A DNA stretch of 64,000 nt from Nelumbo lutea. Lineage: Eukaryota > Streptophyta > Magnoliopsida > Proteales > Nelumbonaceae. The notes beneath the pieces were generated by a model. It was not told the origin of the DNA. It worked only from the letters and a program-made list of their open reading frames with translations, and did no database searches. The stretch is from NCBI GenBank assembly GCA_022828595.1, contig JAKGHH010000003.1, positions 55,355,759 through 55,419,758 of the forward strand, in the 5' to 3' direction. Positions 1 to 33,239 of this stretch are shown in pieces. Position 1 is the first letter of the stretch, and each line of letters starts with the position of its first letter. A program made the translations under genes and the position numbers.

Positions 1-257
1 TGAACTTTTCTAGATTGTTTGATAATTTACATACAATAAAATAACATAATGTAGGTTAATTTTTATTAATTAAAATTTATTAGTTGCACATGATTGCCTC
101 TTAAGTTTTTCTAAGAGGCAATCAAAAAGTTAAATAAAAATATTGAATTTTTCTAAATTGTTTGATAATTTACATACAATAAGATAAACATAATGTAGGT
201 TATTTTTTATTAATTAGAATTTATTAGTTGCACAAGGTTGCCTCTTAAGTTTTTGGA
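1..257. repeat. Tandem duplication, period about 142 bp
   Basis: The block beginning at 1 (TGAACTTTTCTAGATTG) recurs at about 143 with few changes, including the shared TTTGATAATTTACATACAAT and TTGCCTCTTAAG motifs. The first copy also contains a small hairpin of TTGCCTC and GAGGCAA near 97-124. It may continue outside the window. Confidence 0.75.
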
Positions 258-287
258 TTTTCTACCATTGTCGTAGAGATAATGTAT

Positions 288-785
288 TTTCAAAACCTCC
301 CCTAAAGTTTGTTAATTACAATTCCATCCCATGAAATTTCTGACATAGTTACAAGTAGGCCCCCTCCACTAGAATTTTCTAAAAAGAGGTATTAAAATGT
401 CAAAATATCCATACAAATATGCAATTGCTTTTGATAAAAATGTTTATTTTTCAAATATTCTCTTCATATAAATCACTACCCCAAACCCTTTCAATCTCTA
501 TTGTGAAATTGATTTATTTTTCAAATTTGTCCATAAAATCAATAACTCAAAGGGATGCAACTTTAAATACTCTCTGTTTTTATTGTTCATAAAGTTTGTA
601 TTTTTTTGGTAAAAACCAGCCTTAATGGTAATTGCATGAGTATTTTAGGCATTTTCATGCCCTGTTTAGAACATGCTATCTAAAGGGGTATACTTACAAC
701 TGTATCTAAAAATTCAAGGGAGGTAATTGCAATTATTAAACTTCAGGGGAAATTTGAGCAATGGGAGAGGTTTCAACAATTTACC
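288..785. mobile_element. Inverted-repeat MITE, Mutator-like, copy 1
   Basis: The left end reads CAAAACCTCCCCTAAAGTTT and the right end ACTTCAGGGGAAATTTG, then GGTTTCAACAATTTACCC, in inverted order. The same layout occurs at about 43912-44387. A GGGTAAATTG-type terminus suggests a Mutator-derived MITE. No coding capacity. It lies just downstream of the demethylase gene. Confidence 0.6.
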
Positions 786-1408
786 CAATAGATTAAGATA
801 CGACGACAGTTATAGGCATTTCTTCTTAAACCATATTGAATTTAAAAAAAAAAAAAATGTCAAATAGGATCAGCCCAACAAACATATGTTGGGTGACCGA
901 CATCCAAAAGGAAAGAAAACAGGTTTGCAACACCCAACAAGGACGGTCCAATGTCTGTCAACCACCACACAAGCATCAGTTAATCTCAAAAGGACTAAAA
1001 TAGGAACCAAAAAAAGGAAGAATAGACCTCTGTGCATTAGGCAGAAACTTTTTTCCTTTAACTATCAAAAATGATCATATTACAATTTGTTAATACAATT
1101 AATTCATTATCTAGGAAAAAATGTGGTATATATAGCAGCAGCGTCATTGCTAAAATGACCAAGAATGATTTGAGACCATACTGGAAGAGAGAAAAAGAAA
1201 GGTCAGCCACAGGATCATTTTGCCAGAGGATGGGCACGCCAAGAATTTTCAGCTTCTTTGCTGATGCATCCATACTGTACCAAATTCATGGAAAATTTTA
1301 CATTGGATGGGAAGATCACAATGCTTCTACAATCCCAATTCAGCATCAGAAAAGCTAAAATTGCATCAATAAGTCCGGTCTCAATCTTTTGTGAGACCGG
1401 TCAAAAAA

Positions 1409-22321
<20,913 letters not shown>

Positions 22322-22904
22322 CAACACTGTAAATCAAAAGAACTCAGCATGCAAAATAGATTAAGATATGGCAGTTCAAAGCCCAAAGTTGAATCCTAAG
22401 ATTAAAAATAGACATGAATTTAAGGTCAAAGATAAGAGGACTAGGATATATTAACCTCACCAAAAGTTGTATGAAAGTAAGCAATACATGAAGACATCCA
22501 TCAACCTGGCACTGCATCTGTAGACATAAATAAAACTTATAAGTGGACTCTACAAGAGAAGTTGATTCCATATCCAAAACCAACAGCATTTTCGTTTCTT
22601 TTTCAGTTTTGCTCTTTTCTTTGTTTATTTATGTGCTTTTTTATTTTTTTTTCTTTTTTTTTTCAGGGGGTCATCTGGAAAAAAGGTCATTAAAAAGGAA
22701 GATGGTATTATAGAAAGAACATCAAATGCGCATAACAGGTCATCCGATGGTATGATTCTTGTCTAAGAATGACATTATCTTTTCTGTACATAATACCACC
22801 GTTTCTAATAGAGAAAGCAGATTATTGTGAACTTTTGTTTATCTTGTTTATTGTGATTCAGTAATTGAACTTGGTAAATTTTCATATTTTTCATTTAAGT
22901 CAAA

Positions 22905-24020
22905 CTATTAGGGGAAACCAGCAATGGAATTGATGGAGTTTGCTTGTAGAATTAATGAAAGGATTCACTGGACCTCTTCTGTGCCTATTGGGGATTTTTT
23001 ATTCTATCTAAGCAGAAGCAAGGGCTCTTCTTATGGATGCTCAATAGCTAATCAGCTTCAGCTTTCATCTTTGGAAAAGGGCAATTGAGAATGATTCTCT
23101 AACACAGAAAAATGGTGTCAAAAGGTTGAAAAGGACTCTGGTGTTTCACCCATTTCCCTCACAAGATTATAGAAATCTTCACATCTATGAACATCCAAAT
23201 AAGATAGACTCAAGAGGAGCTGAACTCAATGGCAGATATGCTTCTCTAATCAGAAAGGGGTTCAGAAATTTTTTTTAATTAGTGAAAGCACACCTAAATA
23301 ACTTTTTTGGGCCAGGTTAGATAATGAACACTTTGTTCATATACTTGTGTAGCATATCCCCTCCTATATATTATCTTTTAATCTGGAAGTAATACAAATG
23401 ATAGATTTTTTCAAGTTATCGACTCTCATGAGCTATTTGAGCTTGCCCACATCAAAGTAATTTATTGGCTTCATGATGTAAAATTGTTTAGGGACACTCC
23501 CATTGACCCCTAGACAAGGCATTTCCATGTACTTCAAATTGTTGATGATTGGATTTGACATATGTTCCTTGGATAACCCCAGGATTTCATGGTTTATCTG
23601 AATTTCAAAAAGTGGTCAAGGGGTATTGCTGGTGTATGTTGGACCCACAGATGAGACTAGTTCTGCTAAAGCTCAGATCATTTCCCCCATTCTGGGTTTT
23701 GAACTGTCCGTAAAATGGATTTTGTTGAATTCATTGTGTGAGGGTGATTCCTAGGTTGTGATCAGCAAAATATCTGACCTTTCAACAGGTCATAAGAGAT
23801 GAACAACCATATCAGAAAGGTGAAATCACTGGCTTTTGAGTCTGAACCACCAATTCAGTTGCTAATGTGCTTCCTAAGAAGGACTAGGGAGTGAGCAGAC
23901 CTCCATACTGAGGTGTTTCAATGGAAATTTTGGCATTACCACCTATCTTTAAGGGCAGTTCTCTTCTTCTGCTGGTTTTCTGAGCTCACTCCAAGATCTT
24001 GGGTTTGTACTTCCTTTATT
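22905..24020 (+). pseudogene. Heavily decayed LINE fragment in the 5'-UTR intron
   Basis: Plus-strand pieces resemble other copies: ELAHIKVIYWLHDVKLF (about 23440-23495, compare ITIKVIHWLKSLDLF) and a degraded RNase H around 23625-23780 (YVGPTDETSSAKAQ, CEGDS). No long open frame. Antisense to the gene. Confidence 0.5.
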
Positions 24021-24876
24021 CATAATTGATGTATTCCTTGATCTGATACACACACAAGCTGATATTACCAGAACTTACAGCTTAAACCATGAACCATCAA
24101 CATAAACTTGCAAACAATGTCATCCAGAGTTTCCAATTAGAGGATCACATCCTCTATGAACATTTTTCACTTTGGAATAACTCATTAGACATAAGAGATG
24201 TCCAGTATCTATCTTCTCAAATTTCACAGAACAAAGAAGTAATTCATATTTCATCATTGTTGCTGAAGCAATGTATCTTTCAGAAGTTTCTTTAAGATGC
24301 ATATGCCAACATAGCAATCTCAGAATCAAAACCTTGATTATTGAAAATAACTAGCAGCATAACTGCAGATAGAAATAAACTCTTCAGTAAGATTTGCTTC
24401 CAAAAATTTGCCATGCCCTATGTAGTTTGCTTTTCTGTTTTTGTGGTTGACAAAACTATTATTCTTAATGGATCTTTCTACCAAAACCATCTGTGCACAA
24501 GTGCAGGCTAAAGATTCTTAATTGCAAATTAGTCAGCACATAAAAATGTCATATCTTACCAAAGATCAAAGAATTTTTCTCCCCTTATCACATTCAACAA
24601 TAAAGCAGTCTTATCATTTGATACTAGGATTCTAAACATCATCACATATTGAAGATCACTACTATAAACAAAAATGAACCAAAATATAATAAAAGTGCTT
24701 AACAAGTCATAAAAATTATTAATTAATAGAGGATATTTATTTATCATAAAAAATGAACAGTAATCTCTACCAACAAAAATCAACATTAATCAATAAATAT
24801 TATTTTTATTGGAGCAATCAACAGAAAAATCACATGTAAAAAAGGAAAGAAATTTTCTAAAATTTAGTGAACTTAC

Positions 24877-25950
24877 ATATTCTAGACTTAAGAGAACGAT
24901 TCCTGCTTTTGACCTAAAATCAACTCAAGTGCATTGATGACACCCAAGATATTGAAGAAAAAACAATAATCAGACGAACCTAGAAGGGAGAAATTCAACA
25001 AAAATCTAGAAAAACGAAAAGGTCCAAAAACAATAAAGCTTTCTTGTAGTAGATTAGTCGATGCAGAAAAACCGCTTTCTTGACCGCGGATCTAGCCCTA
25101 GACCAGATATCTCACAACAACGAACCCTTTAAAAGGAAATTCTCTTTAGCAAAACTGGTTTATGGGTGGGTATATAAAACTATAGATTGGAAACAAAACT
25201 GCATCCTCTCAACCCCAAACCAGTCTCTACAGTCTGAAACTCAACCAATCACAGACAACAATAAACCCTAAGTTTGCAAATAAAGAAACCATGGAGCCAA
25301 TTGACTCAGCCTATGGGTGCAAAACAAACCTATCTTCAGCAATACTGGATATTTCACTGGCAAAAGGAACGATTCAAAGAAAAGAAAAAAAAAATCTTGA
25401 GAGAATGAAATAATCGATTTTAAAACCCTAACCCTAACAAACAGAAATCATACATAGTTACATACAGCCCCTAAAGAAATAGTCATGGACTCATGGCCTT
25501 TTTAGTCCTACAATTTACAAACATTACAAATTATTATTAATAAATATAAAAAAATTATCTTAAATAAACAAATAAGAAAACTGTAATAAAGGCTTTGAGA
25601 AATTGGAGCAGAAAACGCGAGAAATTGGTGAGAATTTGCTGGTATTATAACCTTCAACGGGACCCAACCTCTCCACCACCAATGAACAGTCTCAGCCAGA
25701 ACTTACTGAAAAATCAAAAAAGTAAAGAAAGGTGTTAAGTAGTAGGTGGGTTTCTGGTTCGCTTCCCTTTTGGCTTTGGCTCTCTATCTTTAGTTCGCTA
25801 GTTTGGACTTTGGAGATACCCTTTTGTGCATCTATGGAGTATAGACCTATAGTCCTGTTGATCGACACTTGTAGCGTGATGGAAGTAAAAAATTTCTCGG
25901 ACACGTGACAGAATATTGACGGTTGGATGTGATCAAACAATCTATGGGAC
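24877..25950 (-). promoter_or_regulatory. Probable 5' UTR exon and core promoter of the JMJ14-like gene
   Basis: Seen: good minus-strand donor candidates, GTAAGT at 24876-24871 and another near 25708, could pair with the acceptor at 22327. A telo-box array AAACCCTAACCCTAA sits at about 25423-25437 and a G-box CACGTG at 25902-25907. Telo-boxes are common near plant transcription starts, and G-boxes bind bHLH/bZIP factors (family knowledge). Which donor is used and where transcription starts is inference; a full-length transcript would settle it. Confidence 0.35.
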
Positions 25951-26703
25951 CATCACCAGGGCCGTTTATTTTGGATAATCTGATCACATGGCCATTATTC
26001 GCCACATCTTTTCAAGTTGTTACTTTTTAAGTGTAAATTACAGAATCCACTCTGGACTTAGGGGTTGTGACATTTAACCCCTTACTGAATTTTGCTTTTG
26101 ACTGAAAGAGCTTAGCACTTTCCCCTTGCCATTACCATTCTGTCAATTAGCTCCCTAGCTATACAAATATTTTCTTGTGGCTATCATGTATCATGTATGT
26201 GGTGAGTGTGTATATTTTTAAACCCCAAATTACCCTTGTGCTTTTTAAACCTCAAAAGAGATCGGCTTCTATCCGAGTGTGCCCACACCATTCTAAGAGT
26301 TTTTTTATAACTTTGTATTAAAAATATCTTCCCATGAAATAAAACACATAAGTATAGAGATATTCTCAATTTAAGACAATAAAAACTGTGGAAATGGACT
26401 TTGCCCTGACTCAAGTTGAACTCCCCAAAGCATGTGCATCCACATGCACATAGAGAATATATTCTCATGAATAGAACTTTGTTGGGAGGGAAGTCAAGTA
26501 TCCAATAAAAATACTGTGCCAACACATTACACCATTATTTGTGTCTGCATATCTCACTATAAGATTAGAAACCACCATGCAACATGCATGAGATCAGTGA
26601 ATACACCGACAAAGATCATGTTAGAATGTATTGGGAAAGTTTGAGGGGTTTTTTTTGTTACAAAACAAAATTTGAGGGGGCAGTATCACGAACTCACGAT
26701 CCC

Positions 26704-26850
26704 CTTACACTATATTTGATTTGAAGGAAAGAGTAGGGAAAAGCAGGAAAATGTAGAAAAATCTATAGAAAATTTTTAAAGATTTTTTCTTTCTTTTCCT
26801 TTTCTTTCATTTCCCTCATTTTTCTTTTAAATCAAACATAACATTAAATT
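26704..26850. mobile_element. Tourist-like MITE, TTA target duplication
   Basis: Ends CACTATATTTGATTTGAA and AAATCAAACATAACA are inverted and flanked by TTA on both sides. Same family as 28648-28786. No coding capacity. Confidence 0.65.
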
Positions 26851-27248
26851 AGAGGGTGTGTCTAAAATTTTGCAGATGCGGGCCCACCTCTCTGGGACGA
26901 ACGTACAATCAGATTACTCTCGTTGTTGCTTAAACGGACATGTAGAGCCATAGACCCGTTACGGCGTCACTAACTACCAAAACTCTCAACGCGACAACGC
27001 GTTTTACGTTCGATTGACACGCTTTCCATTTGTAGTTGGGTGAGTTGGGTCGGGACTGTCCTGGTCCAATGGCTACAAAACTCGTACCTGTCTTGTTGGG
27101 CCCTCAATCGGACCCACAAGCTAATTGTCTTCCTACAAAAGGGCCCACATGTTATTATCCTCAGAAATCAGAACCTTTGTCCAACGTTCAAATTTATATG
27201 CCAGGATAACGGAGCCGAAATCATGCCTGGCCCAGAAAATCCAACCTT

Positions 27249-27635
27249 GTGTCACATGACTCACGTGAAAGGTTATTGGGCTGGGCCTGGATTTTTGCAC
27301 CACACAATCATTTGCCGTTGGGTTTAAGGCCTAATTTGACGAGCGTGATTAACATGGGAAGGAAGGTTTTGTCAGATGATGCAAATCCCGGTGCAAATGG
27401 AATTTTCTTGCCTTTGGGATTGAATGCTATCTGGGTCCCTCACATGGAAACGGGTTTTGGCTTCTCATTCACATTCAATATCAATCCCCCACCTTGTATT
27501 GGCATCTCATATGTCCCATTTGGCATTAATCTACTGGTTGCATTTGGTGGGGCCATTTTAGAAACCTTGAAAGAATTATTGGAGGCCCATTCCATTGGGA
27601 TGGGGGTACGGCACACTTGGCTCCACCCCAGATGA
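27249..27635 (+). other. Unrecognised 128-codon ORF in a GC-richer stretch
   Basis: The ORF starts MSHDSRERLLGWAW and ends RHTWLHPR. I see no family, signal peptide or motif. The surrounding 26.9-27.75 kb is less AT-rich than its neighbours and has repeated GGGCCCA-type words. Likely chance; kept because it is among the longest open frames outside the gene and transposons. Confidence 0.15.
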
Positions 27636-28002
27636 TAAACCCAGGGACCCCTCATAATGATGAGGAATCGTTTGTTGCTAAAATGGATCATACCTTGTTT
27701 TGATATGGGCCCCCATATGGGATTAAATCACAAGCTAAATGTAGGCCCAATTTAGTGGGCTCTCATTGATTTGTATGGAGTGCAAGTGAAAACAATGCAA
27801 ATTATAGTTTAATTTTGGTTAGGGTTTTACTTTATTCCGCTTGGGATCTTATTTTACTTCATTATATTGCAACCAAATAAAATAAAGTAAATTTTGTAAT
27901 AAAAAATAAATTGAAATTTACACACAAATCATTTGACATCAGAAGTGGGTATATGCACCATGGAGTTAGCGGAAATAATTGGAACACTTTATGAACTAAG
28001 GG

Positions 28003-28266
28003 TACGGGTATGTTTGGCTTGCAGTCGAAATTAGAATGGTCTATTTTCATACTTTGTTTGGTTCATATAGAAATGGGAATGGGAATTGAAATCAGAAGGA
28101 ATAAGATTTCATTCTCAATGGAGGGACGGGGAATGAACATTCCCTCAAATGGGGGGAATTTCATTCCAGCAGGAATCGCAATTCCACCCAACCAAACAAT
28201 TGTAATCGGAAAAGCCCATTCCGATTCCAATTTCAGAACCCTATTCCTGTGAAACAAATGGGGCCT
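28003..28266. mobile_element. hAT-like MITE, copy 1
   Basis: Outer ends TATGTTTGGCTTGCAGTCG and GTGAAACAAATGGGGCCTA are inverted; inside are mirrored GGAATGGGAATTG and CCATTCCGATTCC blocks. A relative is at 51273-51567. No coding capacity. Confidence 0.55.
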
Positions 28267-28528
28267 AAGAAGAAAAAAGCAAAGAAATGGTTGTGTTTGT
28301 TTTCTGCTTTCAAAACTGAAACAAAAAACATGTTCTTGAATTTGGTTTAAAAAACATGTTTTCATCTGATTATTCAAATTCATGCTCCATAAATCATATA
28401 GTTTCTATATTAAAAAAAAATTGTTTTTGTTTAAAAAACTAATGCTTTGTTGGTTCCAAAAACATGTACTCTTTTTTAAAACAAAACCAACTTATTTTTT
28501 CCTTTTGAAAATAAAAACAGAGTTCAAC

Positions 28529-28582
<54 letters not shown>
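28529..28582. repeat. (TA)n(TG)n compound microsatellite
   Basis: About 11 TA units run straight into about 16 TG units. Alternating purine-pyrimidine, so prone to length change and non-B structure. Confidence 0.95.
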
Positions 28583-28583
<1 letters not shown>

Positions 28584-28647
28584 TGCTAATGGGCCAATTC
28601 CAAAACATGTGAAAACAAAAAAATTCATATTGTAGAACGCCCCCTAA

Positions 28648-28786
28648 GGCTATGTTTGGTTTGAAGAAAAAGGTAAAGAAATGAAGGGAAAAGTAGGGAA
28701 ACCTATACAAGGTTTATAAAGATTTTCCTATCTTTCCCTTCCTTTCCCATCCTTTTCCTACTTTTTCATTCAAACCAAACACAACC
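28648..28786. mobile_element. Tourist-like MITE, TAA target duplication
   Basis: Ends GGCTATGTTTGGTTTGAA and TTCAAACCAAACACAACC are inverted and flanked by TAA on both sides. About 133 bp plus target sites, typical of Tourist/PIF-Harbinger MITEs. Truncated relatives start at about 50631 and 61949. Confidence 0.75.
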
Positions 28787-30004
28787 TAAATGATTCATGC
28801 CATTACCTCATGCAAAATTCATACCACCTTATAAAGTGGGACAATATTATTTTTTATTTCTCTTGCTTTGCTAATCTCAAACAAATTAGCTTCCTCGTGA
28901 TTCTGTTCTCTTTCATATAGAGGTGGAGACCATACCATTGTACTCTTCATTTTAATTACTCCTCATCAGAAGCAAATAAAGCAGAATCAAAACCTAAGAC
29001 AATAGTAAACCAGAATTTTACACTTGGCCCATATGCACTCTCATGCATTTAATCTAATGCGTATTTTGATTTCACTGCAAAACAAATGGAGCCTAAGGAT
29101 TTATAAGCTTGGCATGAAACCATTGGTTTGTTCTATTAAGCTGTGACTTAGAAAGCAAACCTTTCAGTGTTTCATATTACTCTTAAATCAAATTTTTGAA
29201 AATATCATTAAGTAGTAATACTATTTAAATGAAAGTAGTGTCAAGATCAGGGTGCTTTGAGTTGTGATTGTTAAAGATGGGCTTGGATATGCTACCCGCA
29301 AGCTGTTCCTACATCATATCCATGGGATATTATAGATGAGAATCTGGAATATCCCCCTTGTTATTCATGTGGAGATGTTGGATGTTCCCAATACATGGTG
29401 GTGGTATTCTGTGAGTAGAGATGTGGGAACATTTGTAGCTACGAGTGCGTGGAGTGGTTACATATGTCTTTTTCTTGGTAATAGGTTATATATGTCCATG
29501 GCCAAATAAAAAAGGTTGATATTCATCATAGAATCAGACCTTTTTTAGTCAAATCAAACCTACTTGGAAGATTACTCTGACGCAAAAACAAATGTCTTTT
29601 GAACTATTTCATTAATGCAAAAGGTTCAGTTTGAATGGAGTACAAATACAAATACATAGAATGCAAAACCTTGCATTGTAGCATTGTACAATTGAAAAGT
29701 CAAGGCCATTGGGTAACTTTTTTTTTTGGACAGTTAAAAATCAAATGGCAAATGTCTTTTGAAAATGACCTATCTATTTGGTAAGCATAACCAAATAATG
29801 ATTCTTTTAAACCTCTTAGACGTTTAGATTACAAACTAGCTAGTACCACTACCAATGTTGTATTAGTCCAAAAGCTAATAAGGTTGTGGATGAATCAATT
29901 TTTTGTGATGTATCAAATTTTTGTGCTAAGTACCTTGTCATTTGGTCTGCTTTCAAGTGGCCAATGACTCAGAGGCCGAAGTAAACTTTTGTTGGATGAG
30001 GACC

Positions 30005-30320
30005 TGGATGCCGAGCTGATCAAGCCAAGTTGGGGACAGATTAGGTGCCGAGTTAACTGGGTCGAGCTGGGCAGGTTAGGTGCTGAACTGACTAGGCCGA
30101 GCTAGGCAGGTCAGGTGACGAGTTGGCTGGGCCGAGCTAGGCAGGTTAGGTGACGAGCTGACCAGAGTGTCGAGCTACCTATTAGGTGTCGAGCTGACCA
30201 GAGGGCCGAGCTGCCTATTAGTTGATGAGTTGCCTATTAGTTGCCGAGCTTACCAGAGGGCCGAGCTGCCTATTTGGTGTTGAGTTGACCAGAGTGCCGA
30301 GCTGGATAGTGGCGAGCTGG
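30005..30320. repeat. Degenerate tandem array of about 35-bp units in the LTR
   Basis: Roughly nine units built around GCCGAGCTAGGCAGGTTAGG, later GGGCCGAGCTGCCTATTAGG, in two subfamilies. GC-rich against AT-rich flanks. Confidence 0.75.
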
Positions 30321-30733
30321 ATTAATTGTTGAGCTTCGTAGTTCTTTAGAGACCTGCAAGGAATCAATGTCAGAGGACCCGGGTGGCTAACTCGGCGAGG
30401 TCGCTCCGATGCTTAAATCAGTACTCTCATAGTAGACTGCGAGCTAAAAATCACAAAGTATGAGAGTTAGAATATGCTTGCATGCCCCCCTTGCCGCCGC
30501 CCCCTGCCATTGGGGTTGGTGCCTTTATATAGGCATTGTTTGGCGTGGGATTCACACACCGCATCTGAGATTTCCGAGAAGTCGTCTAAGTAGTATGAGA
30601 TTCCCTGAGGCAACTGCCATGCACATTGACCATCCTCTGGATCGTTCGGTACGTGGGCCAACTTCCAAGGATCGTGGAAGTGTTTGGAAATGCATGTCGA
30701 ATTTGTCGACGAGCATGTCTCGCAGGTCGCCAA

Positions 30734-30904
30734 GTCGACGCTTGTGCTAGGCTGCCAGGTCGGCGCCTATGCCAGGCTGCTAGGTTGGCGCCCGTGCCAA
30801 GCCGTTAGGTCGCGCCTAGGCCAGGCCGTCAAGTCACGCCTGGGCCAAGCCGTCAGGTCACGCCTGGGCCAGGCCGCCAGTTCACGCCTGGGCCAGGCCG
30901 CCAA
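30734..30904. repeat. Tandem array of 24-25 bp units (7 copies) in the LTR
   Basis: Units of the form GTCACGCCTGGGCCAGGCCG plus 4-5 bases. The last four are closest in sequence. On the + strand, a frame at 30684-31085 reads RLGQAVRS, RLGQAVKS and RLGQAASS in succession. Confidence 0.85.
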
Positions 30905-31654
30905 GTGGGACACCATCAACTTGGCTAAGGCAAGTTGTTGCCTAAGTGGTTTCGGGTGTCACCTATTTGTTTTGAGGTGCCATATGTCACAATATCATTT
31001 GAGGGCCAAATCCATCCTCATCAATTGTATTTGGTATCATTGTTTTTTCTACCTAAAACATTTTGGATTAATCAATACAAATTGATGAAAAATATGTTTT
31101 GTCTTGTCACATGAGTCACTTCAACTAGAAAAATGCATGTGGGACTGATCATTGATGTATATACTTTTTTTAAATTGAATGGATGCCTTTCTGGTTCAAA
31201 GATTTAGAGTAGTTTTGATAGATTTAAGGTTCAAATTGAACCCTACAACTGAACCATTTAAACTAGGATAGATATTCTAGTTAATGTCTTAAGCCACTTA
31301 GTTTGACACCAGGTACCATATGATATGCAAAATCTACAATATGCAAGGTCAAAATAGAAATGTAAATATACTATAATCAATCCTTAACATTACAGATTTC
31401 CTCTGTCCTCATGAATGACACCACTTGTACATATCTTTTTCTTCTTCTTCTTCTTCTTTCACTTTAAATTGTTTTGATTTGTCCTAGGGTTTCAAGTTGG
31501 ATACCCATTTTAAAGAATTTAGATAGCATCAAGCCCATTCAAAATTTGACAAATGCTTAACCCTTAATCCACCCAAGTTGTAGCTCTACTTTGTTCATTA
31601 GATTTACAATAACTCTTTTTAGTTTAAGGAAAAATAAAATTTTGATCTACATAT

Positions 31655-32075
31655 AGCTAAGGGTGTCAAGAGACTGGTTTTGGATTGGACCCCATCCAGT
31701 CCAAAATCAATATGGACGGATTGGACAGACCAATAAGACATATTGGATTGGATCAATCTGATCCAAAATGTTTATTAGATTGGATTAGACCCGGTCCGTC
31801 CATGAAAAATTTATATTGGATTGGCTTGGATTAAGCCAATATAGGGTCCATTGGTATAAGATATGAATATAGGTGTAAATGGACCGGGTTTGGATTGAAA
31901 CCAATTTAAATCAAAATGAATTTGAATAGATTGAATGGTCCAACCATTGAATTAAATCGGTTCAAAATGATCCAAAATATTCATTGGATTGAATTGGACC
32001 TGGTCCATTTATAATAGACTCACATTGAACTAGATCGGATTGGACCAAATCTAATCAAATTGACAGCTCCATATA
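31655..32075. mobile_element. hAT-like MITE rich in TTGGA/TCCAA motifs
   Basis: Starts AAGGGTGTCAAGAGACTGG and ends AAATTGACAGCTCC, with many TTGGATTGGA / GGTCCA words between. A relative is at 42185-42571 (GGGTGTCAATTGGAC to GGTCCATTGACATCC). Confidence 0.45.
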
Positions 32076-32529
32076 GCACCAAATGGTTAACTCTCCTAAC
32101 AAGCCTTATATACAACCAATTTCGAACAAATTGATGGGTCGGTGCAAATTTGTGACAAATGTAGGCCCAGCCTTTTAAGTCACAAAAACATAAAAGCTGT
32201 TGGTTTAATTGGTAATGTCTATAATTGGTTGCAAGATTTGCCCTGTGTTTGGTTCGATGAAATAGAAAGTTGAGGGTGAAATGGAGACTGGCTACCCAAT
32301 AGAGGCCTAGGATTTTGTGGGAAGTCTACCCAATAAAAATAATTTGTGGCAACTGCCTATCCAATACAAAATTACAAATTAAGACTTGTTTTAATCCTTT
32401 AAGACACTAATTTTGGGGAACTAAAATTAGGACTCATGTGGAAATTAATCTCTAAATAGGCACCTATCTCTAGTGAAAATGATAAAAGATATTCTTATTT
32501 ATAGTCATAAAAATAAAGATGAATTATAG

Positions 32530-33239
32530 ACTGCCACCTTGGGGTGATGATACTTAGTAGTTAGTTCCCCAAACTTCGTTTTGCAACAAAGACCCCTTAA
32601 TTTTAGATTTAAGCAATGTGCCCCTTGCTAACGGGCATGATGTCCAAACCCAATCCAAAAGAGATATTGTGCTTTATTAAGGCCCTGTTTGGCGTATTTC
32701 GGCTGTTTATAAGCTGGGTAGACCATGCTGTGTTTATTTTTTATTTTTTATTTTTTTCCATTTGGTTCATAATAAATTTAGCCACTAAAAGTCGGTAAAT
32801 TGAAAAGGCGCAAGAAACCCATTTTGGGCTGATTTTGGAAAGCTCCAAATAGAGCTTTCCGCGTCTTTCTCGCTTTATTCTCATGTTGAAAGACAAGAAA
32901 AGGTGCACATAAAGATGTGCAGTGGTGAAACTAACTTCGGACTGTTCAGACTTTTATGCACAGGCTCAATGCATCTTTTGACTGTTAGAGCTACCAGAAG
33001 ATCTTCCTAAAGAGACTTGCCAAACGGCCACTAACACACCTATTTGCATCACTTTGATAATTTTTTCTCTCAACCCATCTAATTTTATTGAATGGATAAT
33101 TTAATAAGTTTATCTTCACCATCAACCATGTTAATAAAATAAGGGGTAAAGTGCTTAAATCCAAAAGTTTAAAGGTTCTTTATCCCAAAACAAAGTTAGG
33201 AGGTGCAGTGTTAAGGGTGATAGTTTCTAATTTACCACC
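32530..33239. mobile_element. Long inverted-repeat element hosting a nested MITE
   Basis: Left arm (CAAACTTCGTTTTGCAAC, ATTTTAGATTTAAGCAATG) is inverted in the right arm (GTGCTTAAATCCAAAAG, CCCAAAACAAAGTTAGG). A hAT-like MITE lies inside (32681-33033). Confidence 0.5.
32681..33033. mobile_element. hAT-like MITE nested in the larger palindromic element
   Basis: Ends AGGCCCTGTTTGGCGTATT and GACTTGCCAAACGGCCACT are inverted. Core has no coding sequence. Confidence 0.6.

Larger units (their letters stand above)
29993..31023 (-). mobile_element. Solo LTR, copy 1, enlarged by internal tandem repeats
   Basis: Read on the minus strand it begins TGATGAGGATGGATTTGGCC at 31023 and shares GACATATGGCACCTC with the complete solo LTR at 62321-63020. 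The low-coordinate end is placed at TGGATGAGG (29993), with imperfect flanks TTTGT and ATTGT. Length about 1030 bp against 700 bp for the intact copy; the excess is two tandem arrays (30005-30320 and 30734-30904). No internal retroelement region is attached. Confidence 0.6.

Noticed and set aside
1058..1358. Overlapping ORFs on both strands just below the demethylase stop codon
   Set aside because: They fall in the probable 3' UTR, lack family resemblance and overlap each other.
26184..26525. Minus-strand 113-codon ORF upstream of the demethylase
   Set aside because: AT-rich, no recognisable motif, composition like surrounding intergenic DNA.
28528..28710. Short ORFs coding Thr-His or Tyr-Ile repeats
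   Set aside because: They are translations of the (TA)n(TG)n microsatellite.
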